Shown: in pieces, positions 9,726 to 17,889 of the stretch
Layout: every line of letters starts with the position of its first letter
How positions within the stretch are numbered: the stretch's first letter is position 1
Assembly (NCBI RefSeq): GCF_000317205.1
Contig: NZ_AJLK01000087.1
Span: forward strand, 83,351-147,350
Reading direction: 5' to 3'
Source: Fischerella muscicola PCC 7414
GTDB taxonomy: Bacteria > Cyanobacteriota > Cyanobacteriia > Cyanobacteriales > Nostocaceae
DNA length: 64,000 nucleotides
Translations under genes and position numbers: made by a program
Notes under the pieces: generated by a model
Database searches by the model: none
Told to the model about the DNA's origin: nothing
What the model saw: the letters and a program-made list of their open reading frames with translations, nothing else

Positions 9726-10913
9726 CTATACTGGACTTAATTCTGCTTCTAATTGAGCCAGCCTAATTTCTTGGTGTCCAGCAATTCCCAGACGACGCAA
9801 GTTGAGGGATTGATTCATGGCTTCTTTTTCACCAACCACAGCAATTAGTGGAATCTTGCGTGCAGACAGTTCTCGAATCTTTTTGGCTATCGTGCGATCG
9901 CTCACATGCAATTCTACTCTCGCTCCAATTTGTTTTAGCCTTCTGAAAATCACTTCTGCCCAATCCGCAGATTTTTCGGAAACTGAAGCCACGGCAATTT
10001 GCACAGGAGCAACCCACAGTGGCAAAACTCCATTGTGATTTTCCAACAGAATGCCAATCCAGCGTTCCAAAGAACCCAAAATTGCTTGGTGCAGAATCAC
10101 TACCTGCTCTAAATCTCCTTTTTGATTGACAAAGGACAAATCAAAAAGTTGAGGAAAGTTAAAATCAACCTGAATCGTACCACATTGCCATGATCTTCCT
10201 AGATGATCTTGCATACTGATTTCAATCTTGGGACTATAAAAAGACCCTTCACCAGGCGCTAATTCATAGGCGTAATCCAGTGCTTGGACTGCTTCAATTA
10301 AGGCAGACTCAGCCCGATCCCATAGTTCATCTGATCCAAGACGTTGTTCTGGGCGCAAAGCAATCCGAATGGAAAAGTTGTTGTATCCAAAGGCGGCGTA
10401 AACCTGTTTCACCATCACCAGAAAATTGCTAATCTCATCTCGGATATCGGCTTCCCGACAAAAGATATGGGCATCGTCCTGGACAAACTGACGTAGACGC
10501 ATACAGCCGGATAGCGTTCCAGAAGGTTCGTTGCGGTGGGCTATCCCGAATTCCATCAATCGCATCGGCATTTCCCGATAACTCCGCTTGTGGGATTTGT
10601 AGATAGCGATGTGTGCAGGACATGACATTGGTTTGAGTGCATACTCCGGTTCTGCATCAGCTTCCAAACTAGCCACGACAAACATGTTTTTACGGAACTT
10701 TCCCCAGTGTCCCGAATGCTCCCAAAGTGATCGACTCAATGCTACAGGCGATCGCACTTCCTCAAAGCCATGAGCTTGGTAAATTGCTCGCATAAAATTC
10801 TCAATTAGCCGCAATAGCTGAAGCCCGATAGGATGCCAAAATACCATCCCCGGACTATGCTCCTCAAAGTGAAATAGATCCATTGCTTTTGCTAGTTCTC
10901 GATGATCAGACAT
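9726..10913 (-). CDS. thrS: Threonyl-tRNA synthetase, short form lacking TGS and editing domains
   Basis: Charges tRNA-Thr. The 395 residues start directly at the class II catalytic core (DHRELAKAMDLFHFEE), so the N-terminal TGS and editing domains of ordinary ThrRS (about 600-640 residues) are absent; the C-terminal anticodon-binding domain is present. Zinc ligands of the active site appear conserved: Cys in PMSCPAHIA, His in QDDAHIFC and His in ILHQAILGS. The start at 10913 is chosen because AGGAGATACAACC precedes it; a longer reading would run into the leader terminator. Cyanobacteria often keep two ThrRS; in Anabaena a paralogue with impaired proofreading is induced by low zinc, as I recall. 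This gene resembles that paralogue. Confidence 0.93.
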   Translation of the reverse strand: MSDHRELAKAMDLFHFEEHSPGMVFWHPIGLQLLRLIENFMRAIYQAHGFEEVRSPVALSRSLWEHSGHWGKFRKNMFVVASLEADAEPEYALKPMSCPAHIAIYKSHKRSYREMPMRLMEFGIAHRNEPSGTLSGCMRLRQFVQDDAHIFCREADIRDEISNFLVMVKQVYAAFGYNNFSIRIALRPEQRLGSDELWDRAESALIEAVQALDYAYELAPGEGSFYSPKIEISMQDHLGRSWQCGTIQVDFNFPQLFDLSFVNQKGDLEQVVILHQAILGSLERWIGILLENHNGVLPLWVAPVQIAVASVSEKSADWAEVIFRRLKQIGARVELHVSDRTIAKKIRELSARKIPLIAVVGEKEAMNQSLNLRRLGIAGHQEIRLAQLEAELSPV

Positions 10914-10939
10914 GGTTGTATCTCCTGTAAATGTTTTGC

Positions 10940-10974
10940 TAATCAAAAACCCCTCTAGGTTTGACCTAGAGGGG
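10940..10974 (-). terminator. Attenuator 2 terminator in the thrS leader
   Basis: On the reverse strand, CCCCTCTAGG (10965-10974) and CCTAGAGGGG (10950-10959) form a perfect 10-bp stem with a 5-base loop, followed at once by five Ts. It is a strong intrinsic terminator lying only about 36 bases before the thrS start codon, so it must be bypassed for expression. Its 5' arm can also pair with the end of leader peptide 2 (11016-11024): nine consecutive pairs including one G-U. Confidence 0.9.
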
Positions 10975-11009
10975 CGATTGAGTTTCAATTTGCCAAGCAG
11001 CAATTATCC

Positions 11010-11075
11010 TCACGTCCCTCCAGGCGCGATTGTGGTGGTAGTGGTAGTGAGGTGAATAAATTGATAAATGAGCAT
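11010..11075 (-). CDS. Threonine leader peptide 2 of thrS
   Basis: A 21-residue reading frame: MLIYQFIHL, six consecutive threonines, then IAPGGT and TGA. The threonine codons are ACT ACC ACT ACC ACC ACA. AGGAAAA lies 6 bases before the ATG as a ribosome-binding site. The last codons (CCT GGA GGG, 11016-11024) form the antiterminator arm that can pair with the following terminator. It should act as a sensor of charged tRNA-Thr rather than as a functional peptide. Confidence 0.88.
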   Translation of the reverse strand: MLIYQFIHLTTTTTTIAPGGT

Positions 11076-11119
11076 TTGTTTTTCCTGTCTTGAAAATAGG
11101 GAATGGGGATTAGGGATTC

Positions 11120-11167
11120 GGGAACTCACCGGCCCCCACGACCGTAGGGAGTGGGGATTAGGGGCAA
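11120..11167. repeat. Dispersed GC-rich repeat, copy 1 (between the two attenuators)
   Basis: About 47 bases starting GGAACTC and ending GTGGGGATTAGGGGC, with an internal hairpin of CCCCAC and GTGGGG arms. A second copy lies at 35831-35877 in another intergenic region. Here it sits between terminator 1 and leader 2, so it lengthens the spacer between the two attenuators. Confidence 0.7.
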
Positions 11168-11209
11168 CGGGGAAGAGGTTTTCTCATAATTAACCCATTT
11201 CGATGACAA

Positions 11210-11247
11210 TCAAAACTCGAAACCCTCCTGGGCGTTGCCGGGAGGGT
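11210..11247 (-). terminator. Attenuator 1 terminator in the thrS leader
   Basis: On the reverse strand, ACCCTCC (11241-11247) pairs with GGAGGGT (11222-11228) around a GC-rich loop and is followed by TTCGAGTTTTG. The U-tract is broken, so it may be leakier than attenuator 2. The 3' arm decamer CAGGAGGGTT occurs identically at the end of leader peptide 1 (11291-11300), so both can compete for the same 5' arm. That is the hallmark of alternative pairing. Confidence 0.82.
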
Positions 11248-11286
11248 AGATGGAGTGCTATCGAATTTCAAATCAACGCGATCGCC

Positions 11287-11346
11287 TCACAACCCTCCTG
11301 AGTTGCTAGTAGTGGTGGTAGTTGTTAGGCGAATGCTTACTGGCAT
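11287..11346 (-). CDS. Threonine leader peptide 1 of thrS
   Basis: A 19-residue frame, MPVSIRLTTTTTTSNSGGL, ending in TGA. Six consecutive threonine codons (ACA ACT ACC ACC ACT ACT) are followed by six codons that cover the antiterminator arm GGAGGGT (11292-11298). No strong ribosome-binding site precedes the ATG. Layout matches leader 2 closely in length, position of the Thr run and position of the pairing arm, although the sequences otherwise differ. Confidence 0.87.
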   Translation of the reverse strand: MPVSIRLTTTTTTSNSGGL

Positions 11347-11382
11347 AATGATTCAGAAAATTTAAATATTGCTTATTTTATT

Positions 11383-11412
11383 TTAATAAAACAAGTCTAT
11401 ACTCAATGTCAA
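11383..11412 (-). promoter_or_regulatory. Probable sigma-70-type promoter of the thrS leader
   Basis: On the reverse strand a consensus -35 TTGACA (11407-11412) is followed 17-18 bases later by TTATTA/TATTAA (11383-11389), an acceptable -10 element. Transcription would begin about 30 bases before leader peptide 1. No Zur-like palindrome was seen near it. Confidence 0.6.
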
Positions 11413-11606
11413 GCTTTTGAAACAATTTCAGTATGTCTGGTGTAATATTTTTCAGTGATCATACCCAGAACCCTTAAAAATCAATGTAGTCTTGCCTGTT
11501 ATTACCAACATTAAAGTTAAATTTAGGTTAAAGAATGTTAAGCAATATTTAAATTATAGAATAGCAGTAACTAAAATTACTTTTGTATTTCAAATTCAAG
11601 AGCATA

Positions 11607-12363
11607 ATGGTAGTAAAATTGACACTGTCTATTTCTCCTAAAAAGGTTGCTTTAGTCTTAACCATCGTAGCTATATGTCTAAGTATTATCAGCCTAGCTG
11701 GACAATTTTCTAGGTATATTCTCGGGCATGGTAATCTTTTTGGATTAGTAAGGTTGTTCAATGTGGGTGAGGATTCTAACATTCCTACATGGTACTCATC
11801 CATTACACTATTATTTTGTTCGCTCCTGTTGGCATTACATTGCTATATCTCAACAGATAGCTCGTGCTCGCTATATCCTCCATTGGAAAGTTTTATCAGC
11901 TATTTTTCTGTGTCTATCTATAGACGAAGTAGCGATGATTCATGAATCTGCCGACATAATACTAGGCTCAAGCATCAACAGAACAGGTTTTCTTTACTAC
12001 GGTTGGGTTGCTGTTGGCATTCCCCTGACACTGATCTTTTTGCTGTCATATTTAAAATTTTTGGCTCATCTTCCAAGAAAGATAAGACTTTTATTTTTTG
12101 TTGCTGGTACTATCTTCGTGAGCGGTGCAATCGGTGCGGAAATGTTTGCCGGACGGTATGACGAACTTTACAGTGTTGAGAATATGAACCATGCAATGAT
12201 TACAGTGGTTGAAGAGTTCTGCGAGATGTTTGGTATCGTTGTCTTCATATATGCATTGCTTTCATACATGAATTTAAATTTAACAGACGTTCACTTTTGT
12301 ATCAAAAAAGCAGCAATACAACCAAAACGTAGAGTTATCGATGATGCAAGTATACAAAAGTAA
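11607..12363 (+). pseudogene. Multi-spanning membrane protein gene with a frameshift
   Basis: Two overlapping frames together encode one membrane protein of about 250 residues. The first frame gives MVVKLTLSISPKKVALVL... to about LLLALHCYIS; the second continues from QQIARARYILHWKVL through IDEVAMIHESADI to the end at 12363. The switch near 11850-11856 needs a +1 shift. The protein has about six hydrophobic segments and a SIDEVAMIHE motif seen in uncharacterised membrane proteins. Function is not recognised. It may be a recent mutation or an assembly error; the rest is not decayed. Confidence 0.6.
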
Positions 12364-12392
12364 TGCTCTATTTTTGTAATTATCATGAACTA

Positions 12393-12425
12393 CCCCTGGC
12401 TAACTTCGTTTGAGCCAGGGGTTTC
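12393..12425 (+). terminator. Intrinsic terminator after the frameshifted membrane gene
   Basis: CCCCTGGCT (12393-12401) and AGCCAGGGG (12413-12421) form a 9-bp stem followed by TTTCT, 30 bases beyond the stop at 12363. Confidence 0.75.
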
Positions 12426-12506
12426 TACAACCCCTGTTACACCTAACAAATTTTTGGGAACACTACTCATGATGTTTTGAGCGATCGCTTAGGTCTATCT
12501 AACAAC

Positions 12507-13703
12507 ATGAGAGCGCTATTTTTGGGAAAAAAGAGAATTTATGATTGTATTAGTCTTGCATTTTGTGGCATTTTATGTATTCTACTAGCATTGCCAGCTA
12601 ACGCATCACAAACAACATCTGATGCAATTACAAATTTGCGACAGCAGCAGCAGCAAATTAATCAACAGCATCAAAGTGTCAAACACGAACGCGATCACTT
12701 AACCAATTTACAACAAGCAGCCCAAGAACGACTGAATGGCTTACAGCAAAACCTCAAAACTACTGACACGCAAATTCAAGACAGTGAGTTACGCCTCAAA
12801 CTAGCAACAGAACGCTTGCAGCAGCTACAAGCAGATTTAGCAGCCAAAGAAGTTGCTTATCAACAACGACAAGCGGCGACAATTGCCCGACTACGCTTTT
12901 TGCAACGTTCCCTAGTGAACCAGGGGTGGGCGGTTTTGCTGCAAAGCCAAAATCTCAGTGACTTTATCAGTCATCGTCGTTATTTGAAGTTAGTTTATCA
13001 GGCAGACCAGCAAATTTTAGTTAAGCTGACAACCCAAGCCAACGAGATCAATAACCAAAAAATAGAAGTAGAACAGCAAAAAAATGAAATAGCCTTGATG
13101 AGACAGCAATTAATTGCCCAAAAAGCCGATTTTCAAACCCAAGCAGACTTGCAGCAGGAATTAATTGGGCGTCTCAATAGCGATCGCTTGGCATTAGAAG
13201 CAGCACAAACCCAGTTAGAGAAAGATTCCCAGGCAATTACAACTTTAATTCAACAAAAGATAGCAGAGGCAGAAGCAAGAACTAAGACAAACAGCCGCAA
13301 CAGCGTCATTATTCGCGGTACAGGTATGTTTGCATATCCTACAGATGCACCTACCAGTAGTCCCTTTGGTTGGCGAGTACATCCGATTCTCGGTTATCGC
13401 CGCTTTCATGCAGGTCAAGATTTTGCTGCCAGCTACGGCAGTACCATTAGAGCCGCCGACTCAGGTACAGTCATTTTTGCTGGCTGGTACGGTGGTTATG
13501 GTAAAGCTGCGATTGTTGACCACGGCAACAGTCTAACTACACTTTACGGACACACAAGTGAATTATATGTTTCCGAAGGGCAAACAGTAAAACGCGGACA
13601 AGCGATCGCTGCTGTTGGTTCCACAGGTTTATCTACGGGCCCCCACCTCCACTTTGAAGTCCGCAAAAATGGTACACCAGTAGACCCAATGAATTATTTT
13701 TGA
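12507..13703 (+). CDS. M23 peptidase with coiled coil (EnvC/NlpD-like murein hydrolase or activator)
   Basis: From the ATG at 12507 the protein has 398 residues and an N-terminal signal peptide (hydrophobic stretch ending LALPANAS). A long Gln-rich coiled coil covers roughly residues 35-260, and a LytM/M23 domain ends the protein: GYRRFHAGQDFAA carries the first His/Asp zinc ligands and GPHLHFEV the HxH motif. The metal ligands look intact, so it may cut peptidoglycan itself rather than only activate an amidase. Such proteins act in the periplasm during septation. A TTG further upstream in frame is less likely as start because it would mask the signal peptide. Confidence 0.88.
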   Translation: MRALFLGKKRIYDCISLAFCGILCILLALPANASQTTSDAITNLRQQQQQINQQHQSVKHERDHLTNLQQAAQERLNGLQQNLKTTDTQIQDSELRLKLATERLQQLQADLAAKEVAYQQRQAATIARLRFLQRSLVNQGWAVLLQSQNLSDFISHRRYLKLVYQADQQILVKLTTQANEINNQKIEVEQQKNEIALMRQQLIAQKADFQTQADLQQELIGRLNSDRLALEAAQTQLEKDSQAITTLIQQKIAEAEARTKTNSRNSVIIRGTGMFAYPTDAPTSSPFGWRVHPILGYRRFHAGQDFAASYGSTIRAADSGTVIFAGWYGGYGKAAIVDHGNSLTTLYGHTSELYVSEGQTVKRGQAIAAVGSTGLSTGPHLHFEVRKNGTPVDPMNYF

Positions 13704-13836
13704 TGTTCAGGAGGCAGGTAGTTTGAGTGTGGGGGTGTAGGAGAGAAGAACACTTTCATGCATGGCTGTTGAAATTTTTTCATTGGAACTGTCCTCTGCC
13801 TCTGCCTTTTTTTGTAATACCCAAATGGGTATAGCT

Positions 13837-13862
13837 AAAAAAGCTATAAATATAGCTTTTTT
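13837..13862 (+). terminator. Intrinsic terminator after the M23 gene
   Basis: AAAAAAGCTATA and TATAGCTTTTTT form a symmetric hairpin around two bases, with Ts at the 3' end on both strands, so it could work in both directions. It lies between the M23 gene and the tRNA. Confidence 0.7.
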
Positions 13863-13906
13863 ATGCTATGATTTTTATATTGTGACTGCATTTGTCAGCA
13901 GTGCAA

Positions 13907-13980
13907 GGGCGTGTAGCTCAGTGGATTAGAGCGTCAGATTCCGGTTCTGTAGGTCGGGGGTTCGAATCCCTCCACGCTCG
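13907..13980 (+). tRNA. tRNA-Arg (anticodon CCG)
   Basis: A 74-base cloverleaf. The acceptor stem is GGGCGTG/CACGCTC with discriminator G, the D-arm is GCTC...GAGC, the anticodon stem TCAGA/TCTGT surrounds loop TTCCGGT (anticodon CCG), and the T-arm contains GGTTCGAATCC. The outermost anticodon-stem pair is a T-T mismatch. No CCA is encoded. It reads the codon CGG. Confidence 0.95.
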
Positions 13981-14073
13981 TTTTCTTGTAAATCAGATAT
14001 TGCACCTAGCTTAGTTGGGCATTGGGCATGGGAAAATCATTAGTATCTTTGATTACCCCTTACCAATCACCCA

Positions 14074-14627
14074 TCATGGGCAAAGACCGCTAGCGATATC
14101 GTTTCGCCTGCTTGGGTATATGTAGATACCAGTGTTCAATAAGCCCATAGCTGCTCGAATTGCGGTTAAAGGAGTACGGAGTTCGTGACTGACAATGCCA
14201 ATAAACTCACTCTTCATTTGCTCAATTTTTTGTTGCTCAGTGATGTCTTCGGCAATACCAGCAATCCTGACAATTTCTCCGGCTTCATTTTTGATGGGAA
14301 AGGCGCGATCGCACCCCAGAAACTGCCGGACTTCATCGACAGTGGTTTGCAGAATATCCTGTAAATTAAGCGATCGCCGGATGCGCTGGGTCATCTCCAT
14401 CACTAAGCCGCCGCAGACAGAGCCATCCGCAGTTGCCGACACAAACTAATGCCATCCAGTTGCGGAATTTGCCAGTCCAGCAAAATCAAGTCATATTCAG
14501 CCGACATCGCTAGGTCTAGCCCAGTTTGTCCGTTGTTGGCTAAATCTATAGTGTAATTATTTGCACTCAGCAACTCTGCCAGTACCGTACTGAGTAAGAT
14601 GTCATCCTCTACCAATAAAATTTTCAT
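14074..14627 (-). pseudogene. Decayed two-component hybrid gene (receiver, GAF, PAC and HisKA fragments)
   Basis: Reading on the reverse strand from an ATG at 14627, MKILLVEDD through LILLDWQIPQLDG is a receiver domain with its phosphorylatable Asp. It breaks off after about 70 residues at CRQLR. In another frame the start of a GAF domain (LQDILQTTVDEVRQFLGCDRA) is joined directly to the end of a PAS/PAC (AGIAEDITEQQ) and a HisKA segment with the phospho-acceptor His (SHELRTPL). It ends without an ATPase domain. At least two deletions and a frame change are visible, so it cannot make a working kinase. The truncated receiver could still be translated. Confidence 0.8.
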
Positions 14628-14636
14628 GGGCGGCAT

Positions 14637-14958
14637 CCTTATGAAGATGCTTATAAAATTTCTTTGCTCTCACCTCGCATTATTATTCTACTTTGGTCAA
14701 GCTAGTTGCTGATTCACCAAGGATTGGGGGACGTGGAAGCGTGTTTTTTATAAAGACATGTCCGACAACGCCACGCCCCCGGTAATAGGTAATAGATAGT
14801 GGGTAATTGGTAAGAACTTGTTGGAGTCTTTACAATTACCAATTGACGATTACCAGTTAGCGGGCAATCCCTGCAACCATATCTTGGGCGAATCCCCGTA
14901 TATTTATGTCGGGGAGTGCCCTCAATTATTTACCTAGCAAAGTTGATGTGGCTAAGTA
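14637..14958. other. Intergenic region without recognised genes
   Basis: Contains runs of the TAATTGG/GGTAATAG type and a hairpin TCCCCG...CGGGGA near 14893-14918. No open frame with support was seen. Confidence 0.4.
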
Positions 14959-15285
14959 CTAGGATTGATCTTGACAAAAACGTGCTGGTAATATCTGCTG
15001 CAAACGACTGTAATCTGCTAAGTACTCTTCTAAAACAGCAAATTGAGACAAATTAAGACTGTAATAAATCCAACGTCCTTCCTGACGGGAGAGGACTAAA
15101 TCTGCTTCCTTAAGAGTCTTGAGGTGAAAGGATAGCTTGGATTGACTTACCCCCAAAGCATCACACAAATCACATACGCACAGTTCCCGTGTACGTAGCA
15201 ATTCCAACACTTTTAACCGCAATGGTTCGGATAAAGCATGAAAGCCAGCAATAATTGCATTGGGGACAACAGAGGGGGTTTGCAT
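14959..15285 (-). CDS. arsR: ArsR/SmtB-family transcriptional regulator
   Basis: A 108-residue winged-helix repressor. The sensor helix carries ELCVCDL, the paired-cysteine motif that binds trivalent arsenic or antimony in classical ArsR. The recognition helix follows (VSQSKLSFHLKTLKEADLV) and the wing is SRQEGRWIYYSL. On metalloid binding it should leave DNA. No ars efflux or reductase gene lies next to it here; the flanking genes are a decayed two-component gene and an aminotransferase, so its target is elsewhere or lost. The class is sure; the metal is inferred from the motif. Confidence 0.87.
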   Translation of the reverse strand: MQTPSVVPNAIIAGFHALSEPLRLKVLELLRTRELCVCDLCDALGVSQSKLSFHLKTLKEADLVLSRQEGRWIYYSLNLSQFAVLEEYLADYSRLQQILPARFCQDQS

Positions 15286-15317
15286 TAATCACAAGCAGGT
15301 TATAGGGTATGCCTTCT

Positions 15318-16529
15318 CTATTTTGAACTAGAAACAACAGCCTCGGCTTGATAACGGATATTAGCTTGTTGGAATCTGTGCAAGACTTCACCTAAGCGAT
15401 CGCAATCCGCAATTAAACTAATTCGCACGTACCCTTCACCGCCACTACCAAAGGCATTACCAGGAGTGACAACTACACCAGTTTGTTGTAAAACCCACAA
15501 GGCAAAGTCTGTGGAACTCATTCCCTCAGAACAAGGAACCCACAAATACATCGTTGCTTTGGTTTTAGGGATATTCCAACCTAATTCTGTCAAGCCTTGA
15601 ATGAGAAAATCACGACGGGTACGGTAGCGAGTTTGAACTTCTTGTAAATAAGAATCTGGTAGTTGTAAAGCAGTTTCGGCAGCTGCTTGCAAGGCTGCGA
15701 AAATACCGTAATCCAGGTTAGTTTTCAGTGTCCGCAAACCTTGAATGACATGGCGATTGCCCACCACAAACCCCACACGCCAACCCGCCATATTGTAGGT
15801 TTTAGACATAGTGTGGAACTCCACACCAATATCTTTCGCACCAGGAATTTCTAACAAGCTGGTTGGTTGATAGCCATCAAAAGCCAACTCGGCGTAACAC
15901 AAATCATGTACCAAAAGAATTTCGTATTTTCTGGCAAAGGCAACGATTTCTTCAAAAAATTCACGAGGTGCAGTTGCGGCGGTGGGGTTGCCGGGGTAAT
16001 TAAAATAAAGTATTTTTGCCTGTTGAGCAACAGTGTCGGGAATTGCTGTCAAATCAATTAACCAGTCATTTTCTGGTTTGAGAACCAAACTGTGGACATT
16101 TCCCCCAGCAATCACCGGGCCGCGAAAATGAACCGGATAGGAAGGTGAAGGTACTAATACCACATCACCAGGATTGATATATGCCAGTGCCAAATGTGCT
16201 AATCCTTCTTTGGAACCCAGTAGTGGTAAAGCTTCGCTATCTGAATCTAAAACAACTCCATAACGACGTTGATACCAACTAGTGATGGCACGGCGGAAAC
16301 TTGCAGTCCCCTCAAAGGGAGGATAGCCGTGGTTACTGGGATTTTGCAAAGCAGTGACAGCAGCTTCTATAACTGGCTGCGGTGTTGCACCATCTGGGTT
16401 GCCCATGCCCAAATCAATTAAATCCAGCCCTTGTTCCCGCGCTTTATTTTTGAGTTCATCCAAACGGGCAAATGGATAGGCTGGTAATTTTTGTATGCGT
16501 TCGGCTGGGGCGATCCAATGCAAGTTCAT
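15318..16529 (-). CDS. PLP-dependent class I aminotransferase (DapL/AlaT-like)
   Basis: A 403-residue fold-type I aminotransferase. The PLP lysine is in MSKTYNMAGWRVG, the phosphate-binding and substrate regions are recognisable (LGSKEGLAHL, YFNYPGNPTA), and the C-terminal Arg lies in GEGYVRISL. It is closest in pattern to proteins annotated LL-diaminopimelate or alanine/aspartate aminotransferase in cyanobacteria, so it belongs to amino-acid metabolism. The exact substrate cannot be settled by eye. Confidence 0.85.
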   Translation of the reverse strand: MNLHWIAPAERIQKLPAYPFARLDELKNKAREQGLDLIDLGMGNPDGATPQPVIEAAVTALQNPSNHGYPPFEGTASFRRAITSWYQRRYGVVLDSDSEALPLLGSKEGLAHLALAYINPGDVVLVPSPSYPVHFRGPVIAGGNVHSLVLKPENDWLIDLTAIPDTVAQQAKILYFNYPGNPTAATAPREFFEEIVAFARKYEILLVHDLCYAELAFDGYQPTSLLEIPGAKDIGVEFHTMSKTYNMAGWRVGFVVGNRHVIQGLRTLKTNLDYGIFAALQAAAETALQLPDSYLQEVQTRYRTRRDFLIQGLTELGWNIPKTKATMYLWVPCSEGMSSTDFALWVLQQTGVVVTPGNAFGSGGEGYVRISLIADCDRLGEVLHRFQQANIRYQAEAVVSSSK

Positions 16530-16560
16530 TGATGTAGTTCCGATGCGGTTAATTAATTAG

Positions 16561-16618
16561 TTAGTGGTTGGTGGTTGGTGGTTGGTTGTTGGTGGTTGGT
16601 GGTTAGTGGTTAATGGTT
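16561..16618. repeat. Short tandem heptamer-type repeat (GGTTGGT / GGTTAGT)
   Basis: A run of GGTTGGTG-like units between the aminotransferase and the dehydrogenase gene, followed by CTCCCCAT repeats. Similar low-complexity spacers recur throughout the window. Confidence 0.7.
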
Positions 16619-16701
16619 ATTTACTACTCCTCATACTCCTCATACTTCCCCATCTCCCAATCTCCCCATCTCCCCATCTCCCCATCTCCCTGATCCCCAA
16701 T

Positions 16702-17889
16702 TCAGTGTTCAACTTGTTCATTAATTTCTCTTGTTGAGACACGATGAATAGAGTCTTTGTTATCTACTGGTGCAGTGGTAGAAACCATTGCCGCCATCAA
16801 TTGTTCCAATGTGACTTTAAACGGCAGCCTATGAATGTCAGAATTGGGAGCGAGGGCAATTTCCGCGGCTTTTTGCAACTCGCCCAAAGTGACACAATCC
16901 AACCCTAAATCACTGAATCTCTGCGGCAGTCCAATTTCGCCATAAAATTTTAATAATTGTTGCCGTGCTGCTGCTGCTAGTTGATTGCCTTGGATCATCT
17001 CTTCTAAACGCAGTTGCACTAAAATACCATAAGCAACTTTTTCACCATGAATACTGCCACTTTTGCAAATGTGCGTTAAACCATTATGTACGGCATGAGC
17101 GGCAACAGTGCGACACTGGGCACCACCAACACCACCAATCACCCCAGCTAATAAAACAGTGGCGTCTACGACTTGCTGCCAAACTTCGCTTCCGGGTTGT
17201 TGGAGGGCAGCAGCAGACTTTTGGAAGAGGATATCTCGCAATACCCGTGCTTGTTGCACAGCGGCAATAATTAAAGTTTGGTCTGAGTGTCCACTACTAA
17301 CTGAAGCTTCATACCACTTCGCGATCGCATCTCCAATACCCGCTACTAGAGTGCGTGGTGGTGCAGTGAGTATCAAATCATAATCAAGAATCAATAAATC
17401 AGGACAGCGATCCAAGGCCACGTCATATAAAAAAGCCCCCTGATCAGAATACACATTCGAGAGGGCAGTCCAAGCGGCACACGTAGCTGCTGAAGTCGGA
17501 ATTGTTACCACTGGTAAATGCAGCTGATGCGCGAGTAATTTTGCTGTATCCAGCGCTTTTCCACCACCTGTGCCGATAATCACATCAGCTTTATGTTCCT
17601 TTGCTGTCGCTCTTAAAGCTTTTAGACTCGCTTCGCTACAATCTGGAGTATACTCAGCAAAGGCAAATTGTAACTGCTGCTGTTCTAACAGTGGTTGCAG
17701 ATGGGGTTGGATGGCTTTTTGGGTGTGATTGCCAGTTACAATCAATGGACGATGACCCAGGCGGATAATTTCGTCAGATACCTGTGTCAAGATTTGAGAG
17801 CCACGAATCACTTTAGCTGGCGCTACCGTCAGCGGTATTAACAAAGTAGGAGTTTGAGTAGACAACTTTTCTGAAAAATGAATAGGCAT
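16702..17889 (-). CDS. Iron-type alcohol/glycerol dehydrogenase family protein
   Basis: A 395-residue member of the group III (GldA-like) dehydrogenases. The NAD-binding signature is VIIGTGGGKALDTAKLLA (about 98-115) and ITGIPTSA-like VVTIPTSAATCAAW follows. Likely metal ligands are Asp in GIGDAIAKWYEA and His residues in AVHNGLTH and GSIHGEKVAYG. It should oxidise an alcohol or polyol, or reduce an aldehyde, with NAD(P). The substrate is unknown; glycerol is only the family name. It follows the same strand as the aminotransferase 170 bp downstream. Confidence 0.85.
   Translation of the reverse strand: MPIHFSEKLSTQTPTLLIPLTVAPAKVIRGSQILTQVSDEIIRLGHRPLIVTGNHTQKAIQPHLQPLLEQQQLQFAFAEYTPDCSEASLKALRATAKEHKADVIIGTGGGKALDTAKLLAHQLHLPVVTIPTSAATCAAWTALSNVYSDQGAFLYDVALDRCPDLLILDYDLILTAPPRTLVAGIGDAIAKWYEASVSSGHSDQTLIIAAVQQARVLRDILFQKSAAALQQPGSEVWQQVVDATVLLAGVIGGVGGAQCRTVAAHAVHNGLTHICKSGSIHGEKVAYGILVQLRLEEMIQGNQLAAAARQQLLKFYGEIGLPQRFSDLGLDCVTLGELQKAAEIALAPNSDIHRLPFKVTLEQLMAAMVSTTAPVDNKDSIHRVSTREINEQVEH

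Noticed and set aside
10914..11003. Longer N-terminus of ThrRS starting MLLGKLKLNRPSRSNLEGF
   Set aside because: This stretch is the leader terminator and antiterminator region; a good ribosome-binding site precedes the internal ATG at 10913.
10914..11376. T-box riboswitch as the control of thrS
   Set aside because: No T-box consensus or specifier-loop arrangement was found, while the Thr codon runs and alternative pairings explain the leader.
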